Assembly (NCBI GenBank): GCA_002714565.1
Contig: PAXU01000051.1
Location: forward strand, 1 to 11,259
Length of the DNA stretch: 11,259 bases
From: Rhodopirellula sp.
Lineage (GTDB): Bacteria; Planctomycetota; Planctomycetia; Pirellulales; Pirellulaceae
Direction of reading: 5' to 3'
A model generated the notes under the pieces. That model did not search any database and had not been told where the DNA came from. It saw only the letters and a list, made by a program, of their open reading frames with translations. The position numbers were made by a program, and so were the translations under genes. Shown here piece after piece: positions 6,753 through 11,259 of this stretch. Every line of letters starts with the position of its first letter. Positions within the stretch are counted from its first letter, which is position 1.

Positions 6753-7370
6753 ATGAAACTCATCGTTGGACTTGGTAATCCTGGCAAAAAGTATCAGGGA
6801 ACCAGACACAATATAGGGTGGATGGTGATTGAGGAACTTGCTCGACGGCATGGTCAATCCAGGCCGCGTGCAAAATTTGAAGGCGAAGTGATGGACGCCA
6901 CAATTAGTGGTGAAAAAACACTTCTACTTTGCCCTCATACCTATATGAATGCGAGTGGACGAAGTGTGAAGGCCGCGCAGGCGTTCTTCAAAATCGATCC
7001 GGCAGATGTCATGGTTATTTGTGACGACCTGCACCTCGCAGTAGGACGGCTTCGCATTCGACCTAAAGGGTCTGATGGGGGTCAAAAAGGGCTGCGTGAT
7101 ATCGTGCATCACCTCGCAACCGATGCGGTGCCGAGATTGCGAATTGGTATCGGTCAGGTCCCTGACTATTTAAGTCGGCCTGACTATGTACTCGGTAGAG
7201 TACCCAAGGCAGAACAACCGATCATGATCGATGCTGTTGTGAAAGCCGCAGATGCCGTTGCCCACTGGGTGTCACAAGGGATCGATTCGTGTATGAATCG
7301 TTTCAATGCATCACCCGAACAAACAAAAAACACAAACGATGATGCTGGCAAGGAAAAGGCCGGCAACTGA
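6753..7370 (+). CDS. pth: Peptidyl-tRNA hydrolase
   Basis: This 205-residue enzyme cleaves peptidyl-tRNA that drops off the ribosome, recycling tRNA in the cytoplasm. Family motifs are KLIVGLGNPGKKYQGTRHNIG (2-22) with the catalytic histidine H19, TYMNASG (63-69) with N66, and CDDLHLAVG (90-98) with D91, the partner of the catalytic His. The usual GGHNG substrate-binding motif reads GGQKG (109-113), so the His and Asn that in E. coli (H113, N114) hold the substrate are Gln and Lys. I believe this is typical of planctomycetes and not a sign of loss, because all other active-site residues are present. The C-terminal 20 residues are a polar extension. It starts 18 bases after rplY without a clear ribosome binding site and is followed 39 bases later by rpsF. 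Confidence 0.95.
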   Translation: MKLIVGLGNPGKKYQGTRHNIGWMVIEELARRHGQSRPRAKFEGEVMDATISGEKTLLLCPHTYMNASGRSVKAAQAFFKIDPADVMVICDDLHLAVGRLRIRPKGSDGGQKGLRDIVHHLATDAVPRLRIGIGQVPDYLSRPDYVLGRVPKAEQPIMIDAVVKAADAVAHWVSQGIDSCMNRFNASPEQTKNTNDDAGKEKAGN

Positions 7371-7409
7371 TATTACAACTATTTAGACTTCTATAAGGAG
7401 AAGTGAGAC

Positions 7410-7877
7410 GTGGCAAGTAACGTCTATGAATGTCTGTTTATCCTGGACTCCAATCGATATGCACGCGACCCACAAGCTGTTGCACAAGGCATCTCAGATA
7501 TGGTTACCAATAATGACGGTGAAATACTGGTAACCCGTCTATGGAATGAACAAAAACTGGCATATCCAATTAACGGAAATCGCAAGGGTACCTACTGGCT
7601 GACCTATTTCAGCATGGAAGGTACTGGCCTTACCGCTTTTGAACGATCATGTCGTCTAAACGATAATGTCATGCGAAACCTAACGATCAAGATTGATCCG
7701 CGGCTCGTTGATACCCTCGTTTCACACGCCAAGGGTATCGCTACCGCTGCTGAGGAAGCAGAAAGCACTGAAAAACCTGCTGCAGATGATGCCGCCAGTG
7801 ATACTGCCGATGCACCGACAGCTGAAGTTGCAGCAACAGATTCGGCAGAACCTGCGGAAAGCAGCACCGAAGAGTAA
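7410..7877 (+). CDS. rpsF: Small-subunit ribosomal protein bS6
   Basis: bS6 of the 30S platform, 155 residues, which normally pairs with bS18 on 16S rRNA. YECLFILDSN (6-15), the strand NEQKLAYPINGNRKGTYWL (46-64) and FERSCRLNDNVMRNLTIKID (77-96) match the S6 fold. After about residue 108 comes a tail of some 47 residues made mostly of Ala, Glu, Asp, Ser and Thr, ending in STEE. E. coli S6 also has an acidic tail, where RimK adds glutamates, but this one is longer. The start is GTG at 7410: a strong AAGGAG (7395-7400) lies nine bases before it, and the protein begins like other S6 proteins right after it. It is followed by ssb, as in many bacteria, but the expected rpsR is missing. Confidence 0.94.
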   Translation: MASNVYECLFILDSNRYARDPQAVAQGISDMVTNNDGEILVTRLWNEQKLAYPINGNRKGTYWLTYFSMEGTGLTAFERSCRLNDNVMRNLTIKIDPRLVDTLVSHAKGIATAAEEAESTEKPAADDAASDTADAPTAEVAATDSAEPAESSTEE

Positions 7878-7898
7878 GAGACCTGCGTGGCCGACCTG

Positions 7899-7923
7899 TT
7901 GCCTGTCAGTCACTGACAAGCAA
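7899..7923. repeat. Near-perfect 25-bp palindrome between rpsF and ssb
   Basis: TTGCCTGTCAG and CTGACAAGCAA are inverted arms matching at 10 of 11 positions around a TCA centre; the inner 15 bases (7904-7918) are a perfect palindrome around one base. It starts 21 bases after the rpsF stop codon. As RNA it would form a stable hairpin, but no T-run follows, so it may be a 3' protective or processing structure or a DNA-binding site and not an intrinsic terminator. Confidence 0.6.
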
Positions 7924-8046
7924 TTAGTTGCTACTGGTTGCGGGCTCTGATAGACTGCCAATGGCCTGTGAGTCATAGCCGGTCCTGCGATTTATTGGCT
8001 TGACCAGAATTAAGGAAATCCAGCAGAAATCTCAAAGGAGTGAACG

Positions 8047-8577
8047 ATGTTTGGCTTTAATAATTTCAATAAAGTTGTGCTGGTAGGACGGCTGACGCGC
8101 GATGTTGAACTGCGGCATACCGGGTCTGGAACTGCCGTTGCTGAAATCTCGCTAGCTGTAAATAATCGCCGACGCAACCAACAAGGCGAATGGGAAGATG
8201 AAGCATCCTTCTTTGACGTAACACTGTGGCAACGCGATGCTGAAATGGCAAATGACCGGCTGACGAAGGGATCACCTGTCATGGTCGAAGGTCGCCTACA
8301 GCAAGATCGCTGGGAACAGGATGGCCAGAAACGATCCAAGGTTATTGTCGTTGCAAACCAAGTTGTCTTTCTTGGATCAAATGGCGGTAGTGGCGGCGGC
8401 GGAGGCGGTAGCTATAGCCAGGGGAATAACTACAACCAAGGTGGTGGCAACGATAACCGAAGCAATAACTACAACCAGGGCGGTGGCGATCAAGGCTATA
8501 ACCAAAACCCACCAGCCCAAAACACGCCAGCAGACGGGGGATTCTCCGACGCCGGCGAAAGTGACATTCCGTTTTAG
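8047..8577 (+). CDS. ssb: Single-stranded DNA-binding protein
   Basis: SSB coats single-stranded DNA as a tetramer during replication, repair and recombination. Residues 6-110 form the OB fold: NKVVLVGRLTRDVELR (8-23), VAEISLAVN (31-39), FFDVTLWQRDAE (55-66), GSPVMVEGRLQQDRWE (75-90) and NQVVFLG (104-110). Residues 111-165 are a flexible Gly/Asn/Gln/Tyr linker with an internal repeat. The C-terminus GESDIPF is the acidic tip that recruits partner proteins such as PriA, RecO and polymerase III chi. Length (176) is normal. The ATG is fixed by AAAGGAG (8034-8040), six bases upstream. It sits between rpsF and rplI; the 169-base gap before it contains a palindrome and could hold its own promoter. 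Confidence 0.97.
   Translation: MFGFNNFNKVVLVGRLTRDVELRHTGSGTAVAEISLAVNNRRRNQQGEWEDEASFFDVTLWQRDAEMANDRLTKGSPVMVEGRLQQDRWEQDGQKRSKVIVVANQVVFLGSNGGSGGGGGGSYSQGNNYNQGGGNDNRSNNYNQGGGDQGYNQNPPAQNTPADGGFSDAGESDIPF
8425..8487 (+). repeat. In-frame tandem repeat in the ssb linker
   Basis: A 24-base segment at 8425-8448 recurs at 8464-8487 with two silent differences, a period of 39 bases. Both copies encode NNYNQGGG, preceded by G or S; a third, partial copy (GYNQ) follows. The repeat varies linker length only and leaves the OB fold and the DIPF tip intact. Confidence 0.85.
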
Positions 8578-8694
8578 GCCTCAGCCGTTGACGGCATGTC
8601 AAAGTGAGAACAAAATAAGTATTCAACGCTGGGTAACGCGAATAACTCGCCATTCAGCAAAAGAACAATCAATTTAGACTGTTAAAGATAGAAC

Positions 8695-9219
8695 ATGCCT
8701 AGAACAGCTCAGAAAAAACGACCTTTTAAACGCCTTCCAAAAGGTCCTAACGGCGGTATTGAGTTACTACTGATCCAATCAGTAGACAACCTCGGTCGAT
8801 CTGGTGAAGTAATTGAAGTAAAACCTGGCTATGCATTCAATTACCTTCTGCCACAAGGACTTGCTACCGTTGCAACAGATCATCACAAGCGGATGGTTGA
8901 CAAGCATCGTGCTCAAATCGAAGAAATCGAAAAAGCACGATTGGCTGATTTGGCAAAAGAGACCGCTGAAATCGCAGAGCAAAGCCTCACGATCGAAGCC
9001 AATGCTAATGAAGAAGGTATGCTATACGGAAGTGTTGGCACGTCTGAAATCGCCGGTGCACTGGCCGCACAAGGTATCAAAGTTGAAACCGGCTCCATCA
9101 AATTGGATGGCCAACTAAAAGAACTTGGCTTGTATACAGTCAAGGTAAGCCTGCATCCAGACATCGATGCTGCTGAGCTCAAAGTCTGGGTCGTTCCTTC
9201 AACGAGTGACGAAGAGTAG
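8695..9219 (+). CDS. rplI: Large-subunit ribosomal protein bL9
   Basis: bL9 of 174 residues, which binds domain V of 23S rRNA and reaches from the 50S subunit towards the neighbouring ribosome. The conserved N-domain is ELLLIQSVDNLGRSGEVIEV (23-42) and GYAFNYLLPQGLATVAT (45-61). A long connecting helix follows (about 62-98), then the C-domain with EEGMLYGSVGTSEIAGAL (106-123). Compared with E. coli (149 residues) there is an extra basic N-terminus of about 21 residues (PRTAQKKRPFKRLPKGPNGG). I kept this start because this KRPFKRLPKGP extension is what I remember from planctomycete bL9. No strong ribosome binding site is seen. It lies 117 bases after ssb, too little room for rpsR, and is the last gene of the rightward run, convergent with dnaB. 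Confidence 0.95.
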   Translation: MPRTAQKKRPFKRLPKGPNGGIELLLIQSVDNLGRSGEVIEVKPGYAFNYLLPQGLATVATDHHKRMVDKHRAQIEEIEKARLADLAKETAEIAEQSLTIEANANEEGMLYGSVGTSEIAGALAAQGIKVETGSIKLDGQLKELGLYTVKVSLHPDIDAAELKVWVVPSTSDEE

Positions 9220-9250
9220 TCACCACATTCGTTCGTAAAAACTGGATGAC

Positions 9251-9358
9251 GCATGCCGGCGTCGTGCCTGTACACGGATCTACGAGCAATGCTCACACTA
9301 GTGATCCGACAGAGATCGCAACAACTGATCTCCAGCAGATCATATGATCTCCGCATGC
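9251..9358. repeat. Palindrome- and GATC-rich gap between the convergent rplI and dnaB
   Basis: The 176-base gap (9220-9395) holds nested inverted repeats. GCATGC stands at both ends (9251-9256 and 9353-9358). CGGATC (9275-9280) pairs with GATCCG (9303-9308) around GAGCA-A-TGCTC (9284-9294) and the palindrome CACTAGTG (9296-9303). TGATCT (9326-9331) pairs with AGATCA (9337-9342), which is itself the left half of the perfect 14-bp palindrome AGATCATATGATCT (9337-9350). Six GATC sites fall within 73 bases. Placement between two convergent genes suggests a shared transcription end point, but there is no T-tail on either strand, so an intrinsic terminator is not shown. No gene is visible here. 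Confidence 0.6.
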
Positions 9359-9395
9359 CAGCTAACCCAAGCTGCTACCTGAGACAAAGATCCTT

Positions 9396-10808
9396 CTAGA
9401 ATCCAGTCGGCTCGTTGTAATCGTCAAATGCCTCGAGCCGTTCCGGTGCCTTGTCGCTGAAGCGGGTGAATTCTTTTTGCCAGACGAGTTCTACGGTTCC
9501 CACTGGTCCGTTTCGCTGCTTCGATATGATTAACTCCGCCTGACCTTTGAACTGCTCAGCTTCATCGCCACGGTGAAAATACTCTTCGCGATGAATGAAC
9601 ATGACCACATCAGCGTCCTGTTCAATTGCACCCGATTCCCGAAGATGACTAAGCCGAGGTCGATGGTCACGACTATCTTCAGCTTGTCGATTCAACTGAG
9701 CAAGGCACAAAACAGGGACTTCCAAGTCACGTGCAAGGCCTTTTAATCTCCTTGCAATACGAGCCACTTGTTCCTGACGTGGATCGCGTGGATTATCCGG
9801 TTCAATCAGCTGTAAATAGTCGATGACAATCATACCTAGTTTGCCATGCTTCTTGAGAATTCTGCGGGCTGCCGCAGCAATTTCGCTGACCGTACGTGTA
9901 GGAGAGTCATCAACGTATAACGGAGCCTGAGACATTTCCGATGCGGTTTCAACCAGCCGCTGCCGGTCTGCATTGGAAATCGTGCCGTTTCTCAGGCGGT
10001 GCCCATTCACTTGCGCCGCGCTACAAAGCAACCGGTCGCATAATTCCAACGATGACATTTCGAGGCTAACAAACAATACCGGATGATTGCCCTGAACTGC
10101 GACGTTTTCGGTGATATTCATCGCCAGAGCAGTCTTACCCATACTTGGGCGGGCAGCAAGAATAATCAATTCAGACTGATGCAAACCGCCGGTCATTTGA
10201 TCAAAGTCATGAAAAAATGTGTCGACACTGCCATCTGTGTGCTCACCAGCCATCCTGGCTTCCATCCGATCCATCGCCAGATGGAGGATTTCATTTAGCG
10301 GAGCAACACTGGAACTACCACGGTCATCAACAATACTAAATATTTTCTGTTCTGAGGCACTCAGAAGGGCTCTAGCATCATCCGTCTGATTATACGCCTC
10401 ACGCACTATTTCCGTCGCAACATCGATTAAGGACCGATATGTGGCTTTCTCACGCACCAACTCAGCGTAGTAAATCACATGAGCGGCGTTTGCAACACTT
10501 TTACTAACCGTCGCGAGAAACTGCGCTCCTCCCATTGATTCCCATTGGCCACTCGCCTTCAGTCTTGATACCAAAAGCGTCGGGTCAATCATCTTACCCT
10601 CATCATGCATGATGCAGATTTCACGATATAGCGTCTGATGCGCATCATCGTAAAAATCTTCACTGCGAAGCATCAATACAACATCATCAAGAACATCGGG
10701 CTTGAGGATGACGCTACCCAACACGCCGCGTTCTGCAGCTAAATCAAACGGCGGTTGTCGTTCAAGAATGTCAGAAGCTGATGGATGATTAGGAACTGTA
10801 CTTGCCAT
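9396..10808 (-). CDS. dnaB: Replicative DNA helicase DnaB
   Basis: DnaB is the hexameric, ATP-driven 5'-3' helicase that opens the replication fork and recruits primase. With the ATG at 10808 the protein has 470 residues, the same size as E. coli DnaB (471). The N-terminal domain (about 20-160) contains AAERGVLGSVILKPDVLDDV. The RecA-like domain has Walker A in ARPSMGKTALAMN (218-230, Lys225), VSLEMS (247-252), Walker B in IVIDYLQL (327-334), LAQLNR (379-384), LRESGAIEQDADVVMFIHR (389-407) and the DnaB-specific KQRNGPVGT (430-438). An upstream in-frame TTG at 10850 would add 14 residues; I prefer the ATG because of length and because the extension encodes a hairpin instead of conserved sequence. 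No intein or insertion. It converges on rplI and lies 107 bases after an acidic membrane protein gene, with its own promoter. Confidence 0.95.
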   Translation of the reverse strand: MASTVPNHPSASDILERQPPFDLAAERGVLGSVILKPDVLDDVVLMLRSEDFYDDAHQTLYREICIMHDEGKMIDPTLLVSRLKASGQWESMGGAQFLATVSKSVANAAHVIYYAELVREKATYRSLIDVATEIVREAYNQTDDARALLSASEQKIFSIVDDRGSSSVAPLNEILHLAMDRMEARMAGEHTDGSVDTFFHDFDQMTGGLHQSELIILAARPSMGKTALAMNITENVAVQGNHPVLFVSLEMSSLELCDRLLCSAAQVNGHRLRNGTISNADRQRLVETASEMSQAPLYVDDSPTRTVSEIAAAARRILKKHGKLGMIVIDYLQLIEPDNPRDPRQEQVARIARRLKGLARDLEVPVLCLAQLNRQAEDSRDHRPRLSHLRESGAIEQDADVVMFIHREEYFHRGDEAEQFKGQAELIISKQRNGPVGTVELVWQKEFTRFSDKAPERLEAFDDYNEPTGF

Positions 10809-10817
10809 AGCGTATTT

Positions 10818-10835
10818 GTCGCCAGCCTTGGCGAC
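10818..10835 (-). promoter_or_regulatory. Strong hairpin just upstream of the dnaB ATG
   Basis: On the minus strand GTCGCCA-AGGC-TGGCGAC forms a perfect 7-bp, GC-rich stem with a 4-base loop. It ends nine bases before the ATG at 10808, where a ribosome binding site would lie, and no other ribosome binding site is seen there. It could limit or regulate dnaB translation. If translation instead begins at the TTG at 10850, this segment would be coding. Confidence 0.5.
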
Positions 10836-10870
10836 GTATGTGGTAGACAACGAGATAAGAAACTCCGGCC

Positions 10871-10899
10871 ATTATATCGCACAATTGCCCGTGCGTCAT
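10871..10899 (-). promoter_or_regulatory. Sigma70-type promoter for dnaB
   Basis: On the minus strand ATGACG (10899-10894, four of six matches to the -35 consensus) is followed after exactly 17 bases by a perfect TATAAT (10876-10871). Transcription would start near 10864, giving a leader of about 55 bases that contains the hairpin at 10835-10818. The promoter lies in the short gap after the upstream acidic protein gene, so dnaB can be transcribed independently. Confidence 0.6.
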
Positions 10900-10915
10900 G
10901 ACTTAGTCCCGAGTG

Positions 10916-11259
10916 TCATTTAATCAACAAGAGGAGGGTCAGAGCGATGATGACAAATCCAAAAAACCACATGACAACGTTTTTCTTGCGTTTAAACTGT
11001 CGTCGATCCTCAATCACACGTTCGATCAACGCTGCTTCTTCCTCGTTTGTCTCAATCACGTGGATTCCCGCGGACATTGATCGCGTGGAATCACTTTCTG
11101 CCAGGCTTCCCAGTACCTGATCTGTTGAAGAAATCGTTGCAGCGTTTTCGAGTAATGACGGCAATACGAGGTCTTCATCTTCATCTTCATAATCGGATTC
11201 GTTTGATGTGTTATCCTCACTTACCGCTTCAGTTATTGGTTCTGGTTCTTCCACATCCA
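10916..11259 (-). CDS. Acidic protein with a C-terminal membrane anchor, function unknown
   Basis: I do not recognise this protein. From the GTG at 11254-11252 it has 112 residues, but the frame stays open to the window edge, so the true start may lie outside. Residues 1-28 are very acidic (EDEDED near 23-28, encoded by three perfect CTTCAT units on the plus strand, 11173-11190). Residues 30-75 are polar and probably disordered, with EEEAALIERVIEDRRQ (71-86) likely helical. A basic KRKK (88-91) then precedes one hydrophobic segment, NVVMWFFGFVIIALTLLLLI (92-111), and the chain ends in a single Lys. This is a tail-anchored layout: the basic residues predict the large acidic part in the cytoplasm. 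There is no signal peptide in the visible part. It lies 107 bases before dnaB on the same strand. The base composition does not look foreign. Confidence 0.7.
   Translation of the reverse strand, partial: DVEEPEPITEAVSEDNTSNESDYEDEDEDLVLPSLLENAATISSTDQVLGSLAESDSTRSMSAGIHVIETNEEEAALIERVIEDRRQFKRKKNVVMWFFGFVIIALTLLLLIK

Noticed and set aside
7957..7999. GCCAAT/ATTGGC pair with a 31-base loop before ssb
   Set aside because: Arms of six with such a loop are expected by chance at this scale.
8584..8595. GCCGT-TG-ACGGC stem after ssb as a terminator
   Set aside because: Two-base spacer cannot form a good loop and no T-run follows.
8913..9356. 147-codon minus-strand open frame over rplI and the palindromic gap
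   Set aside because: It covers the rplI coding region in antisense and its remainder consists of the inverted repeats; Ser/Ala-rich with no motif.
1..11259. tRNA, rRNA, CRISPR array, transposase, phage or toxin-antitoxin genes
   Set aside because: Gaps were scanned by eye on both strands; none shows the needed motifs, regularly spaced repeats or protein signatures.

Overview
The window reads as a housekeeping stretch of a bacterial chromosome, most likely from the phylum Planctomycetota. The evidence is protein-level resemblance: an ornithine carbamoyltransferase with SLRTR and HCLPARRG motifs, a bL9 with a basic N-terminal extension, and a peptidyl-tRNA hydrolase with GGQKG in place of GGHNG. 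Ribosome binding sites are also irregular: some genes have a clear AGGAG, others have none. The phylum call rests on recalled family features, not on a search. There is no sign of a prophage, transposase, CRISPR array, rRNA or tRNA.

Left part, minus strand (1-3514): an arginine biosynthesis operon transcribed leftward as argB (acetylglutamate kinase, with features of the arginine-inhibited type), argD (acetylornithine aminotransferase) and argF (ornithine carbamoyltransferase). It is followed by the first 101 codons of rph (RNase PH), which leaves the window at base 1. The rph fragment is easy to miss because it is cut by the window edge. The argB leader carries two adjacent inverted repeats.

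Middle part, plus strand (about 3664-9219): a good sigma70-type promoter (3664-3692) precedes a stand-alone GlmU-type uridylyltransferase domain, prs, a GroES-like small protein, rplY/ctc (bL25), pth, rpsF (bS6), ssb and rplI (bL9). This resembles two clusters of Bacillus subtilis joined end to end (gcaD-prs-ctc-spoVC and rpsF-ssb-rpsR-rplI-dnaC). There are three differences: GlmU lacks its acetyltransferase half, a GroES-like gene sits between prs and ctc, and rpsR is absent from its usual place after ssb. The theme is nucleotide/cell-wall precursor supply, ribosome assembly, rescue of stalled translation and DNA replication.

Right part, minus strand (9396-11259): dnaB (replicative helicase) runs convergently towards rplI. 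Upstream of it is an acidic protein with a C-terminal membrane anchor and no recognised function. The 176-base gap between rplI and dnaB is unusually dense in palindromes and GATC sites. dnaB has a recognisable promoter and a strong hairpin just before its ATG.

I found no clearly new multi-gene system. The best leads are the GroES-like gene with a 15-bp tandem duplication at its start, the palindrome/GATC cluster, the structured leaders of argB, rplY and dnaB, and the tail-anchored acidic protein next to dnaB.
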